NCBI RefSeq assembly: GCF_012927245.1
Contig: NZ_JABBGE010000003.1
Coordinates: 620,001-684,000, forward strand
Direction: 5' to 3'
DNA from: Streptomyces sp. R302
GTDB taxonomy: Bacteria; Actinomycetota; Actinomycetes; Streptomycetales; Streptomycetaceae
Length of the DNA: 64,000 bases
Under the pieces are notes generated by a model that searched no databases, was not told the origin of the DNA, and saw only the letters and a list, made by a program, of their open reading frames with translations. The translations under genes and the position numbers were made by a program. Shown in pieces: positions 33,042 to 41,962 of this stretch (positions are counted from its first letter, which is position 1; every line of letters begins with the position of its first letter).

Positions 33042-33983
33042 TCAGGGGGTGATGGTGAAGCCGTGTCGGGCCGCGAGGGCGGCGAGGGACGCGCGGCCGG
33101 GGATTCCGTCGGCGGCGGCGCCCCGGTAGCCCTGGCGGGCCTGCCAACGGGCGTACGCCGTGCGGGTGGCGGTGCCGAAGTGCCCATCGACCAGGGAGCG
33201 GGCGAGCAGCCCCTCGGCGGCGAGGGCGGCCTCGACGGTCCGGGCCCCGGCGTACGAGACGGGGGTGCCCTTCTGGGCGGGGTCGCGGCGGGCGGCGGCG
33301 ATCAGGCGGGAGAGGCTGACGACGGGCTTCTTGGGCGGGGTCGGCTTCGGCTTGGCCGGCGGAGTCGGCTTCGGCGCCGGGGGCTTGGGCTTGTCGTCGA
33401 GGCGGGCGTCGATCCGGTCCCGCATCGAGGCCATGGTGAACCCGACGGGGTCCGGCTTGCCCGGCTGCCACTCGCGGTGGCCGATCACGGAGCGCGCGCC
33501 CCAGCCGTGCATGCGGCAGACGGCGGCCGACGCGCGGGCGATGGCGTCGAGCTGGACCTCGGGCCACGGGTCGGCACCGTCGCCGAGGTTCTCGCACTCG
33601 AACCCGTAGAAGTGCCGGTTGCCGTCGGTGGTCGCCTCGTTGTCGGTCGGGAGTGGTTCCTCGGCGATGACGGCCCGGAGTACGTCCGGGTCGCCGCTGC
33701 CGGCGTGGTTGGTGCGGCCGTAGCCGATCAGGTGCACGGTGCCGTCCTTGGCGATGACGCCGTGACACAGCGGGCCCGGCAGGGTGCTGTGTCCCTCGCG
33801 GCAGATGCGCACCGTGGCGGCGGTGCCCTTGGTGACGGTGTGGTGCACGACGACGCCGTGCACGGGGCCCCACGGGCCCTTGTGGTTCCTGTTGTGGGTC
33901 TCCCAACCGGGGTAGGTGATGACGTTCAGACCCTCGGCGCGGAGCGCGGCGAGGAAGCGGGCGGCGGTCGCGGGCGCGGCCAT
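33042..33983 (-). CDS. N-acetylmuramoyl-L-alanine amidase (endolysin)
   Basis: 313 residues. Amidase_2 domain with zinc ligands His47/48 (VVVHHTV), His169 and Asp178 (IGHREWQPGKPDP), and Tyr in GFECEN region; a Lys/Pro linker (KPKPPAPKPTPPAKPKP) and a C-terminal peptidoglycan-binding domain (LVDGHFGTATRTAYARWQ ...). Cuts the amide bond between MurNAc and the stem peptide at lysis. No signal peptide, hence holin-dependent. ATG at 33983 with GGAGG upstream. Confidence 0.93.
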   Translation of the reverse strand: MAAPATAARFLAALRAEGLNVITYPGWETHNRNHKGPWGPVHGVVVHHTVTKGTAATVRICREGHSTLPGPLCHGVIAKDGTVHLIGYGRTNHAGSGDPDVLRAVIAEEPLPTDNEATTDGNRHFYGFECENLGDGADPWPEVQLDAIARASAAVCRMHGWGARSVIGHREWQPGKPDPVGFTMASMRDRIDARLDDKPKPPAPKPTPPAKPKPTPPKKPVVSLSRLIAAARRDPAQKGTPVSYAGARTVEAALAAEGLLARSLVDGHFGTATRTAYARWQARQGYRGAAADGIPGRASLAALAARHGFTITP

Positions 33984-34051
33984 GGGGTACCTCCGAGAAT
34001 GCGGAAGGGCCGCCCGGCGCGGTGCGCGGGACGGCCCTCGGGGGAAGGGGG

Positions 34052-34774
34052 TTAGGACTGGATGCCGTACAGGTAGCGGGTCATCGCGCGGACGGTGCCG
34101 GTACCGGCGGTGACGCGCACCTGCAACTCGAACTCGACGCCCTTGCCGAAGGAATAGCCGGGGACGGGCCCGCCGCCGGCAAGGGTCTGGTCGACAGTTC
34201 CGGTGATGACGACCGTGCCGTCGACGAGAAGCCGGAGTTGGGCCGAGACGCCGGAGGGGCGGGCCATGACGGCGTAGATCCAGACTCTCGGGTGCTGGAC
34301 GAGCCCGCGCGACCGGCCAATCGTGGTCCACGCGGTGGACGCGCTACCTGGCCACGACGCGGTGGCTTCGTCCTGGGGGATGGGCAGCGGAAGGTAGGGG
34401 CGGGCGAGGCCGCCGGCCGGGTCGACGGTCTCGCCGGAGAGCAGCTCGTTCCCGGCAGCGTCCATGATGCGTACGGCCTGCGACTGGGCGGGGTCGGCGA
34501 GGGGTCCGCGCGAGACGCTGATTGCGACGGTGCCGTCGTCGCGGCGGATCATGGTTCCGAACTCCCCGATAGCAGGGAAGATCTCGCCGACGCGGAAGGT
34601 GGTGTGCCCGTTGTCGGGGTCGAGGACGGACAGGGCGCCGCCCTCGCCGACCACGACGTCGCCGTTGAGGACCTGGTCCATGGCTGGGCGGATCTGTGAA
34701 CGGCCCCTCAGCTCGCGTACCTCGGCCTCCAGGCGGCGGATGCGGTCGAGGAGGTCTAGGGGGATTGCGGCCAC
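34052..34774 (-). CDS. Phage tail/baseplate-associated protein
   Basis: 240 residues: a short N-terminal coiled-coil (LLDRIRRLEAEVRELR), a beta-rich middle (GDVVVGEGGALSVLDPDNG) and a C-terminal Gly/Val/Thr-rich beta domain. Such proteins lie between tail-tip genes and endolysin in streptomycete siphophages; probably part of the adsorption apparatus. GTG start after AGGAGG. Confidence 0.6.
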   Translation of the reverse strand: MAAIPLDLLDRIRRLEAEVRELRGRSQIRPAMDQVLNGDVVVGEGGALSVLDPDNGHTTFRVGEIFPAIGEFGTMIRRDDGTVAISVSRGPLADPAQSQAVRIMDAAGNELLSGETVDPAGGLARPYLPLPIPQDEATASWPGSASTAWTTIGRSRGLVQHPRVWIYAVMARPSGVSAQLRLLVDGTVVITGTVDQTLAGGGPVPGYSFGKGVEFELQVRVTAGTGTVRAMTRYLYGIQS

Positions 34775-34787
34775 GTGGGGGTGCCTC

Positions 34788-35918
34788 CTAGGCGGAGAGG
34801 GCCGCCGGGGCGGCGTTCGGTTCGAGGAGTAGATCGGCGGTTTCGGGCCGGCCGCGCTCGGCCGGGGTGGTGGCGAGGCCGATCAGGCGATACCGGGCGT
34901 CGAGCCCTTCGGGGAACCACTCGTCACGGATCCGGAGCCGGATGGTGGAGCCGAGCAGGCCGGGGGAGATGCCGGAGCCGTCGAGGCGGACGGACACGGT
35001 GGGGACCTGTGTGGTGGTCCACGCGCGGGAGAGGTCGGCGCGCGCGTGGCCGTCGAGGGTCGCTTGCCTCTCGACGCTGGTGTAGTCGCTCGTGCCGTCG
35101 AGGCGTGGCCAGCCGCCCGGTTCGACGGCCCCGTCGATGAAGACGGGGGTGGACATGAGCGGGTACGACGCTTCGGTCTGGTTGCGGTTGATCGAGGCGC
35201 CCCGGGAGTACCAGTGCGTAGCGCGCGCGGTGCCGTCCTCCGGCATCCGGTAGTCGATGACCGGGCCCGGCGAGGAGAGAACCAGCTCGGTGCGGCTGCT
35301 CCGGATGATCGGGTACCCGAGCTGTAGCGACTTCACCCGGCGGCCGGACGTGTCGCGGTACGTTCGCACCCGCCATTCGAAACCCCCCTCGACGTTCGCG
35401 AGTTGGTCGAGAAGGTCGCGTACGACGAACAGGTCGTAGCGGGAGTACGTCCGGTCGCGGAGTACGCCGGACGTCTGCGTCCAGTCAAGTTCGATGCCGA
35501 TGTCGCCGCCCTTGGTCGACTGCACCCAGTCGACAAGCTGCCGGGCAATGTCGAACTGATCGACCCCGGTTCCCGTCCACCCGTCCGTGAGCAGGCGGTG
35601 TGCGAGGAACGAGTCGAACGTTGCGGCCTGGACAGCGAGGGCGCCCGGACGGCCCCGGGACGGCGGGATGATTTCCCGGGTCCATACGATGCCGCCCCAC
35701 CACACGTCGCCGCCGCGCTCGATCCACACGGCCGTACGGGCCGGGATGACGGCTTCGCGTGCGCGGCGCGCCATGTCCCGGCCGGCCACGGGGATGGAGA
35801 ACTGGGCGCCGCCGGTCTTGCCGATGTAGTCGTCGCATTTGATGCCCTGTGCGGGGAGCACATCGAGAACCTGGTCGGTGCGCAGGTCGCACAGGATCAC
35901 CCGGTAGAGGCCGCTCAT
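34788..35918 (-). CDS. Siphovirus tail-tip protein, ReqiPepy6 Gp37-like
   Basis: 376 residues, beta-rich, beginning MSGLYRVILCDLRTDQVLDV and containing VWIERGGDVWWGGIVWTREI and DLLDQLANVEGGFEWRV, as in the Gp37-like minor tail proteins of actinophages (baseplate hub position after Dit). The start overlaps the previous stop (ATGA type, 4 bp). Confidence 0.75.
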   Translation of the reverse strand: MSGLYRVILCDLRTDQVLDVLPAQGIKCDDYIGKTGGAQFSIPVAGRDMARRAREAVIPARTAVWIERGGDVWWGGIVWTREIIPPSRGRPGALAVQAATFDSFLAHRLLTDGWTGTGVDQFDIARQLVDWVQSTKGGDIGIELDWTQTSGVLRDRTYSRYDLFVVRDLLDQLANVEGGFEWRVRTYRDTSGRRVKSLQLGYPIIRSSRTELVLSSPGPVIDYRMPEDGTARATHWYSRGASINRNQTEASYPLMSTPVFIDGAVEPGGWPRLDGTSDYTSVERQATLDGHARADLSRAWTTTQVPTVSVRLDGSGISPGLLGSTIRLRIRDEWFPEGLDARYRLIGLATTPAERGRPETADLLLEPNAAPAALSA

Positions 35919-37000
35919 GCGGGCCCCTGCCAGATGAGCCCCGCCCGGGTGTACGACGACGGGATACCGGTGAGCGCGTTCGAGTTGTAGACCTGCATCT
36001 CGACGTAATCGCCTGCGGCCATGACCAGGGGAAGGGCGTTCGAATCGCCCATGCTGCCGGTCGACGACGCGACTACGGACATCTGAATGACGTTGCTGTC
36101 ATCGCCGTTGATCCGCACCCTGGTACGGCAGTTGGCGGCGCCGCTCGGCCACGTCTGAGAGGTGTAGACGACGTACAGGCCGGCGACAGGGGCGACGAGC
36201 CGGGTGGACTGCGCGGACGACCACATGATCGCGTCGGTACGGGCGGGCGCGGAGTTCCAGACGACGCTGGTGTACTGGTTGGCGGACAGGCCGTAGGTGC
36301 CCGACTTCGTCACGGAGACGTAGTGCCGTTCCTCGGTCGGCATCCATGACGTCCCGTTCCATCGTTCGATGCCGCGTCCGCCGTCGCGGAACTGGCCCGG
36401 GTAGGCGCCGGGCGCGGTGGGTGCGCCGACGAGGATGCCCCCGACGGCGACGGTGCCCGTGCGGCGGTCGGTGATCGCGGTCCCCCAGTCGATGCCGCCG
36501 GTTCCGGCGCTCGCGCCAGCCGGTACGCGGACCTGGGCGAGGGCGATGGCGGCGGCCGGGACGGTCGGGACGACCGGGGTTGCTGCGGCGGCGCCCTGGA
36601 TGATCTCGATGGCGCCCTTGGTTTCGGCGCCGCCGTCGACGGCCCCGTCGTAGATCCGGAGCACGACGAGATCGAACCGGGGGTTGGACGCGTTGCCGTC
36701 GGCGAAGGTGATCGTCAGGGCGGTGTCGAGACTGACCGGGTAGGCGCCGGCGGCCTCGGTCGACTGGATGAGCGCGCGGCCGGGGGCCACGGACGCGGTC
36801 ATGGTGCCGGGGCCGGTGCCGGTGACGGCGAGGCCGGCAATGGGGGTGGCGCCGTTGGGTGATCCGGGGATGACTCCGGAGAGGGACGTCAGGCGGCCTG
36901 TCGGGGTGAAGGTGCCGAGCGGGGCGAGGCGCGTGTCGGTGCGGGTCTGCCCGCCGGCCGCGTCGCCCCGGTTGGTCAGCCATGCGGAACGCACGGGCAT
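35915..37000 (-). CDS. Phage tail fibre / receptor-binding protein
   Basis: 361 residues. N-terminal half (ATPIAGLAVTGTGPGTMTAS, VSLDTALTITFADGN, VLRIYDGAVDGG) resembles the baseplate upper-protein attachment region; the C-terminal ~130 residues (HYVSVTKSGTYGLSANQYTS ... VAGLYVVYTSQTWPSG) look like a C1q/TNF-like trimeric head, a common host-binding domain. Role in adsorption inferred. Confidence 0.65.
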   Translation of the reverse strand: MPVRSAWLTNRGDAAGGQTRTDTRLAPLGTFTPTGRLTSLSGVIPGSPNGATPIAGLAVTGTGPGTMTASVAPGRALIQSTEAAGAYPVSLDTALTITFADGNASNPRFDLVVLRIYDGAVDGGAETKGAIEIIQGAAAATPVVPTVPAAAIALAQVRVPAGASAGTGGIDWGTAITDRRTGTVAVGGILVGAPTAPGAYPGQFRDGGRGIERWNGTSWMPTEERHYVSVTKSGTYGLSANQYTSVVWNSAPARTDAIMWSSAQSTRLVAPVAGLYVVYTSQTWPSGAANCRTRVRINGDDSNVIQMSVVASSTGSMGDSNALPLVMAAGDYVEMQVYNSNALTGIPSSYTRAGLIWQGPA

Positions 37001-37015
37001 CGGGGAGGGTCCTTC

Positions 37016-37912
37016 CTACCAGTAGGCGGAGCGCCATGTGATGGCGCATCGGGCGTTGGGGGTGTGTGTTTCGGCGCGGAAGGCGAGCGACGTCGTTCCG
37101 GGGGCGAGGGTGAAAGCGCCTTCGGGCACGCTGCGGGACGTCGCGGTGTAGAGGCGCGAGGCGGAGTTGTTGAGGGTGACGGTCCCGGCGCGGGTGTCGA
37201 CGACAAGCTGTTCGTTGGCGGCGAGGGTGATGTCGTACTCCAGCGTCCGGCCGTCCTCTTGGGAGAGGCGCGGTGCGGTCACGGGGCCGGTGAACGTGAT
37301 GATCGGCGAGGTCTCGGCGTCGCCGCCGTTGATGACGCCCATGTTGCCGGTCGCGCCTCCGACTCCCCAGTCGAGGTCATCGGCCCATTCGAGGCCGGTC
37401 GTCCCGGCCCATTCGAGGCCCGGCTCGGGTGCCGGTAGGCCGGTTGCGACGTGCTGCTCGTCGACGCCGTATCGGCGGGGGTCGGATGCCTCCCACTGGA
37501 TCGCGGCGCCGAGGATCGTCCCGACCGTGTACCCGTTGGCGACGGGGACGTTGCGGCGGACGGCGCGCGCGTTGACGAGCAGGGGCCCGCGCTCGTCCAG
37601 CCATACGACGAGCGGTACCTCGTCGAGGCGGGGCACGGTGCCCGCGTTCAGGGCGGCGACGGCTCCGCCGATCTGATCGCGGGGGGCCCGCACCATCAGG
37701 TCGAGGCCGATGGTGCGGGTCTGGGCGAGCAGGGCGCCGGGGTAGGCGCCGTGTGCGTCCGGGCGGAGTGCCGAGGAGGAATCGAGTGCGGGCATCTCTT
37801 CCCACCCGCTCAGCGCGCGCCACCGGTAGGGGGTGCCGGTGCCGAGCAGGAGGTCGCCGTACTGGATCTGTCCGGGGCCGGTGATCAGGCTTCCGAGGTC
37901 GGTGGCTCCCAT
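37016..37912 (-). CDS. Distal tail protein (Dit-like)
   Basis: About 298 residues, following the tape measure gene as Dit does. N-terminal GSLITGPGQIQYGDLLLGTG and GLDLMVRAPRDQIGGAVAALN, central EASDPRRYGVD (frequent in Dit: ASDPRRY), then a galectin-like beta domain. ATG at 37912 is used with GGGGG upstream; a GTG at 37918 overlapping the tape measure stop is possible. Confidence 0.82.
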   Translation of the reverse strand: MGATDLGSLITGPGQIQYGDLLLGTGTPYRWRALSGWEEMPALDSSSALRPDAHGAYPGALLAQTRTIGLDLMVRAPRDQIGGAVAALNAGTVPRLDEVPLVVWLDERGPLLVNARAVRRNVPVANGYTVGTILGAAIQWEASDPRRYGVDEQHVATGLPAPEPGLEWAGTTGLEWADDLDWGVGGATGNMGVINGGDAETSPIITFTGPVTAPRLSQEDGRTLEYDITLAANEQLVVDTRAGTVTLNNSASRLYTATSRSVPEGAFTLAPGTTSLAFRAETHTPNARCAITWRSAYW

Positions 37913-37914
37913 GA

Positions 37915-40332
37915 TCACCCCCGGCCCTTAGACGCCCATTCGAGGGCCTTGGCGTTGTCGTCCGGGCTGCCGTTCTCAGCGGCGTGCCAGTGCTCGATGT
38001 GGAGTCGTGCACCCGGCGCGGTGCCGCCTGCGGGCCCGTACGGCGAGGCGCCGGCGAGGGCCGGGGCGCCCATGCCGCCGAACGAGGGCAGGGTCGGGGT
38101 CGGTACGAGGGTCTCCATGGCTCGGGCGACCATGCCCTTGGTGCGGTCGATGCCCCGGACGAGGCCCGGCGGGATCCATCGGCCGATCTTGGCCATGACG
38201 CGCGAGGGGCTCGCGATTCCGAGGGCGGAGGCAATCGGGCCGGGAATCATCGTCTTGGCGAAGGAGACCAACTGGCCCTTGAGCCACCCGCCCATGCCCT
38301 TGATGCCGTTCCACAAGCCCTGGATGAGGTTGCGGCCCTTCTCGACGAGCAGGCCGCCGAGGTCACCGATGCCGTTGGAGATGGACGCGGGCAGGCCCCG
38401 GGCCCAGTCGACCAGGGCGCGGCCCTTCTCGATGGCTCCGGCCTTGGCGCGCTCCCAGTGCCCGGAGATCGTCCCGGCGATGTTCCAGCCGGAGAAGTAG
38501 CCGACGATCCGGCCGGGGATCCCTCGGATCCACTCCGTCAGGTCGTTCCACAGGCGCTTGGTGCCGTCCTTCGTGGCCTGCCACTTCTGGGCGATGGTCT
38601 CCCAGATCTTCCAGGACGTGAACCACTCCACTGTGGCCTTGCCGGCTCCGGTGACGGTCTCGACGATCCAGTCCCAAGCGGCCTCGGTGGCGGCGACGAT
38701 CTCATCCCAGTACTTGACGATCAGGACGACAAGGCCGACGACGGCGGCGATGACGAGACCGATGGGGCCCATGGCGATCAGCCACGCGGCGGCCATCCGG
38801 GCGGCCTGAACGAGGGACTGCGTGGCCATGAGGACCCACTGACCGACGACGACGGCCCCGGCCCATAGGGCCCGTCCGGCCATCGCCACCCAACCGCCGA
38901 TCGTCGCCCACGACGATGCCACCTGAGTAGCGGCCGAGGTCACGGACGCGGTCGCGGTGGTGACCCACCCGGTGACCACTGCGGTGGCCGTGATGCCCTG
39001 CTGAATCGCCCACTGAATCAGAGCAGGCAGGATCACGACCGTGATGGCCGTGGCGATGCTCAGGAAGATGCCGGAGTTGTCGGCGACGTACTGCCCGGCC
39101 GTGGCGAACCCCTTGCCGATGGCGACGGCGGCGTCGGCTCCGGTCATGAGCGCGGGCACAACGTACGCGCCAATCACGTCGACAACGCCCTGCATCAGTC
39201 CGCGCTTGAACGCCTCGAAACGGTGCGCGGCGGTGTCGCGCATCATGTTGCCGGCGGCGTCGGTGGCGCCTTCGATCTTGCCGAGCGCGCTGACCGCGTT
39301 GGAGGGGTCGAGGCCGAGGATGGCCTTTTGCATGTCTTCGGATTTGGTGCCGAACAGGCCGAGGGCGATTTCGGATTGCTTCGCCGGGTCCTTGATGGCC
39401 CGGAGCCGATCCATGACCTGATCGAGCGCGGCGCCGGCCTTCGGGCCGCCCTCCTGAAACACCTTCTGCATCTGCTCGCCGTTCAGGCCAAGCGCCTTGA
39501 ACGATTCCGCAGTTGACTCGCTCATGCCCTGGGCCATGAGCGTGAATTCCTTCAACGCATCGGCCACGGTATCGGCGTCGCGGGCGCCGCCCTGGAGCCC
39601 CTGAGAGAGCAGGCCCATAGCGGTCTCGGCGTCGAGACCAAGCTGACGGAATTCGGTCGGATACTCCGAAAACGTGTCCAAGAGGTCTTCGGCGACGTCG
39701 ACGCCGGTCTGTGCGCCCCGGGTGAGGACGTCGAGGGCCTCCTCGGCGGAGTCGGCCAACCCGTTCTTCATCATCGTGCCGACGGCCCGGGTGACGCGGG
39801 ACACGTCCTCGCCCATGACGCTCGCTGTGTCGGCGACGCGGCGGCCGAGCGTGGACATCTGCTCTTCGGTTGCCTCGGGCGGGAGCAGGCCGCCCCGGGC
39901 AATGCCCTTGATGATCTCGGCGCCCTGCTCGACCGACTCGATGATCGCGTCGGCGTACAACTCGCCGGCGACATCGCCGTACTGCTTCGCCACGGCCGGG
40001 GTCGCGCCGAGCTGGGCGCCGAGGTTGGCCTCGATCTGCCCTTGCTGCATGGCCTCGGAGATGCCGACCATAAGCGCGGCGCCGACGGCGGCGCCGACGG
40101 CGGCCCACCCGAATGCGGCGAGGGCTCCGGAGCCCTGCTCGGCTCCCTGCTCGGCGCCGCCCTCGATGCCCTTGGCGAGGGCGTCTCCCGCTTCGGCTCC
40201 GGCCTGCTCGGCCTCGGACACGATGCTGTCGCCGGTCCGGGCCATGGCGGCCTCGGTGCGCTGCATTCCGGCGCGCGCCTCGGAGTCGTCGACGCTGATG
40301 GTGGCGAGCAGCTCGCCCACAGTCAGGGCCAC
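37915..40332 (-). CDS. Tape measure protein
   Basis: 805 residues, mostly alpha-helical with long amphipathic stretches and several hydrophobic segments (AFGWAAVGAAVGAALMVGI near 75-95; SIATAITVVILPALIQWAI near 430; IGLVIAAVVGLVVLIVKYW near 540). N-terminal region carries the phage tail length tape-measure pattern (MALTVGELLATISVDDSEAR). Sets tail length and is ejected with DNA. GTG start after GGGAGGTG. Located after the frameshifted chaperone pair as expected. Confidence 0.93.
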   Translation of the reverse strand: MALTVGELLATISVDDSEARAGMQRTEAAMARTGDSIVSEAEQAGAEAGDALAKGIEGGAEQGAEQGSGALAAFGWAAVGAAVGAALMVGISEAMQQGQIEANLGAQLGATPAVAKQYGDVAGELYADAIIESVEQGAEIIKGIARGGLLPPEATEEQMSTLGRRVADTASVMGEDVSRVTRAVGTMMKNGLADSAEEALDVLTRGAQTGVDVAEDLLDTFSEYPTEFRQLGLDAETAMGLLSQGLQGGARDADTVADALKEFTLMAQGMSESTAESFKALGLNGEQMQKVFQEGGPKAGAALDQVMDRLRAIKDPAKQSEIALGLFGTKSEDMQKAILGLDPSNAVSALGKIEGATDAAGNMMRDTAAHRFEAFKRGLMQGVVDVIGAYVVPALMTGADAAVAIGKGFATAGQYVADNSGIFLSIATAITVVILPALIQWAIQQGITATAVVTGWVTTATASVTSAATQVASSWATIGGWVAMAGRALWAGAVVVGQWVLMATQSLVQAARMAAAWLIAMGPIGLVIAAVVGLVVLIVKYWDEIVAATEAAWDWIVETVTGAGKATVEWFTSWKIWETIAQKWQATKDGTKRLWNDLTEWIRGIPGRIVGYFSGWNIAGTISGHWERAKAGAIEKGRALVDWARGLPASISNGIGDLGGLLVEKGRNLIQGLWNGIKGMGGWLKGQLVSFAKTMIPGPIASALGIASPSRVMAKIGRWIPPGLVRGIDRTKGMVARAMETLVPTPTLPSFGGMGAPALAGASPYGPAGGTAPGARLHIEHWHAAENGSPDDNAKALEWASKGRG

Positions 40333-40383
40333 GCCGGATCACCTCCCATCGGGGGTCATCCGGCACGGTGCCGGGGGTGTGGT

Positions 40384-40665
40384 TCAGCCGGCGGGGTTGC
40401 CGGTGAGGGCCGCGATTTCGGCGGGGTCGGTGACGCGGCGCGGTGTCTTCTGCCACGCGCGGGCGAACCGTGACTCGGGGGAGAGGCCGCCGATCAGGAC
40501 CAGGAAGCGGCGCGTGGACAGGGCGGCCACGGCCGGGGCGTCGAGGCCGTACTCGCGGGCGAGGTCAGCCTCGACGGTGCCCCAGTTGGTCAGGATCGCT
40601 TCCCAGAACTCCCGGCCTTCTTGCTCTTCTTGCTCCGTCGGGCCGCCCGGTTCGGGCCCGGTGCT
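40384..40665 (-). CDS. Tail assembly chaperone, T part (made as GT by -1 frameshift)
   Basis: 94 codons in the -1 frame relative to gene G, entered at the slippery site 40671-40665: residues STGPEPGGPTEQEEQEGREF, then WEAILTNWGTVEADLAREYG and FLVLIGGLSPESRF. No ribosome site or good start of its own. The GT fusion bridges tape measure and tail tube during assembly, as in lambda G/GT. Confidence 0.8.
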   Translation of the reverse strand, partial: STGPEPGGPTEQEEQEGREFWEAILTNWGTVEADLAREYGLDAPAVAALSTRRFLVLIGGLSPESRFARAWQKTPRRVTDPAEIAALTGNPAG

Positions 40666-41045
40666 TTTCCCGCCGCCTGCTCCGCGTACAGCTCGGCGGC
40701 GCGCTCCATCGAGACCTTGCCCGGGGAGCGGATCGCGGCGGCCGACCAGATCAGGAGGATGCCGAGCTGCTTGTCGGTGAGACCCTGCTCGGCCCACTCG
40801 TCGAGGACGTCGCCGCCGTAGAGTGCGGTCAGCATCCGGCGGACGTCGTTGGGGTCGTCGGACCCCTGGAGCCGCTCGGCCTGGAGCGTGAACAGGATGG
40901 GGAGGGACTCCGGGAGGGTGTACGTGCGGCCGAACAGTCGGAGGGGCTGCCGGGGCTGCTCCTCGGCCTGCTCGGCGAAGAACGCATCGAAGTCAGCCGT
41001 CTTGGGCGCGGCGTGGTCCTGGTGCTCGATGTCGAGGTCGGTCAC
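40590..41045 (-). CDS. Tail assembly chaperone, G part
   Basis: 151 residues: VTDLDIEHQDHAAPKTADFD, then LRLFGRTYTLPESLPILFTLQ and SDDPNDVRRMLTALYGGDV, ending in a Lys/Arg/Ser-rich tail. Size and place between tail tube and tape measure fit lambda gpG-type chaperones. GTG start overlaps the tube stop (GTGA). GGGAAAA near codon 126 allows -1 slippage to make GT. Confidence 0.85.
   Translation of the reverse strand: MTDLDIEHQDHAAPKTADFDAFFAEQAEEQPRQPLRLFGRTYTLPESLPILFTLQAERLQGSDDPNDVRRMLTALYGGDVLDEWAEQGLTDKQLGILLIWSAAAIRSPGKVSMERAAELYAEQAAGKAPGPNRAARRSKKSKKAGSSGKRS
40665..40671 (-). other. Programmed -1 frameshift slippery heptamer
   Basis: Minus strand reads G GGA AAA G in the frame of gene G, i.e. 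X XXY YYZ with X=G, Y=A, Z=A. Slipping back one base continues in the T frame (AGC ACC GGG CCC GAA). A GC-rich potential stem (GGGCCCG ... CGGGCGGCCC) begins about 7 nt downstream. Confidence 0.85.
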
Positions 41046-41512
41046 GGGGTCACCGCCGCCGAGGTCGCCACGCCGGACCGGCGGAACGTCGCGCTCCAAC
41101 TGGTTTTCTCGTTGGTGCCGCCGGACTGCTCGCCAGGGGTCATCGTGGCGTCCCAGATCGCCCACATGGTCTGCGTCTCGTGCCGGTAGCGGAGCCGGTT
41201 GTGCGAGTCGATGCCGAGACGCGGCGTCCAGTCCTCATCGACGTACGCCTGACCCGGGTCCCTGGCCTTGGTCGTCTTGTCGATGCGGTACTGACCTTCG
41301 AGGGTGATGCTCGCGCCACGCTGCATCACGTCCTCCTCGTACGCGCCGTCGCTGTCGAAGCTGGTCGTGTCGGCTACCTCCTCGTTCTCGCCGGGGGAGT
41401 ACGACCAGGAGTTGAGACCGGCGATCGGGAGCCACGTCTCGGTAGCGGCGCCGGCGTCCTCGACCTCGAAGAGCCAGCCGCGCGCGTCGATGGACCTGCT
41501 GTTGCCCGCCAT
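41042..41512 (-). CDS. Major tail tube protein
   Basis: 156 residues: MAGNSRSIDARGWLFEVEDA, TWLPIAGLNSWSYSPGENEE, ADTTSFDSDGAYEEDVMQRG, and TTKARDPGQAYVD. This is the tail tube pattern of actinophages (SPP1/lambda gpV-like). Polymerises around the tape measure. ATG at 41512. Confidence 0.87.
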   Translation of the reverse strand: MAGNSRSIDARGWLFEVEDAGAATETWLPIAGLNSWSYSPGENEEVADTTSFDSDGAYEEDVMQRGASITLEGQYRIDKTTKARDPGQAYVDEDWTPRLGIDSHNRLRYRHETQTMWAIWDATMTPGEQSGGTNEKTSWSATFRRSGVATSAAVTP

Positions 41513-41524
41513 GGGCGGACCTCC

Positions 41525-41938
41525 TTACGGGATGGTGGGGGCGGCCGTGGCGACGTCGTAGTTGGTGACGTGCTCGTGACGGCCGGATGAGTCGGCGCCC
41601 ATGGGCGCGGGGATGCCGCGTGCGGCGATCAGGACGGCCCATGTGCCGTCGGGGAGCTGCGTGTTGGTGAGCCCGTTCAGCGCGGCGTAGATGGCCTGCG
41701 CCCGGGCGCGGGAGACGCGGGGGTCCGGGCCGCCCCGGACGCGGACTTGTAGCCGCTGGTCGATGTCGTCGTCGCGGGCCTGTTGCGGCCCGGCGTCGTA
41801 CAGGGCGAGGGACACGGCCGCGTCCGGGGCCGGGGGCATCGTCTCGACGAATGTGTCGCCGGACGTGCTATTGGGGTCGTAGGTGAGCAGGCCCTCGGCT
41901 GCGAGGTACCGGGCGATGCCGTCAAGGAGGTCAGGAAT
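41525..41938 (-). CDS. Tail terminator/completion protein with apparent ATT start
   Basis: About 137 residues: (I)PDLLDGIARYLAAEGLLTYD, VSLALYDAGPQQARDDDIDQ, RVRGGPDPRVSRARAQAIYA. This is the minor tail-completion (gp17-like) family. The only ATG in frame (41839) would remove the conserved N-terminal helix. ATT at 41938 lies 4 nt after GGGGGAG and gives the family-like N-terminus, so a rare ATT start is proposed. The plus-strand gene at 41963 begins 25 bp upstream and may have displaced the original start. Confidence 0.65.
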   Translation of the reverse strand: MPDLLDGIARYLAAEGLLTYDPNSTSGDTFVETMPPAPDAAVSLALYDAGPQQARDDDIDQRLQVRVRGGPDPRVSRARAQAIYAALNGLTNTQLPDGTWAVLIAARGIPAPMGADSSGRHEHVTNYDVATAAPTIP

Positions 41939-41962
41939 GCGGCTCCCCCTTACTCTTCGCGG

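Noticed and set aside
35915..37000. Intramolecular chaperone (peptidase S74) tail spike
   Set aside because: No S74 catalytic Ser/Lys pattern is visible; the C-terminus looks like a C1q/TNF-type domain instead.
40384..40797. Independent 137-codon gene for the T domain
   Set aside because: The first ~44 codons have no ribosome site and overlap gene G; the GGGAAAA site explains expression as a GT fusion.
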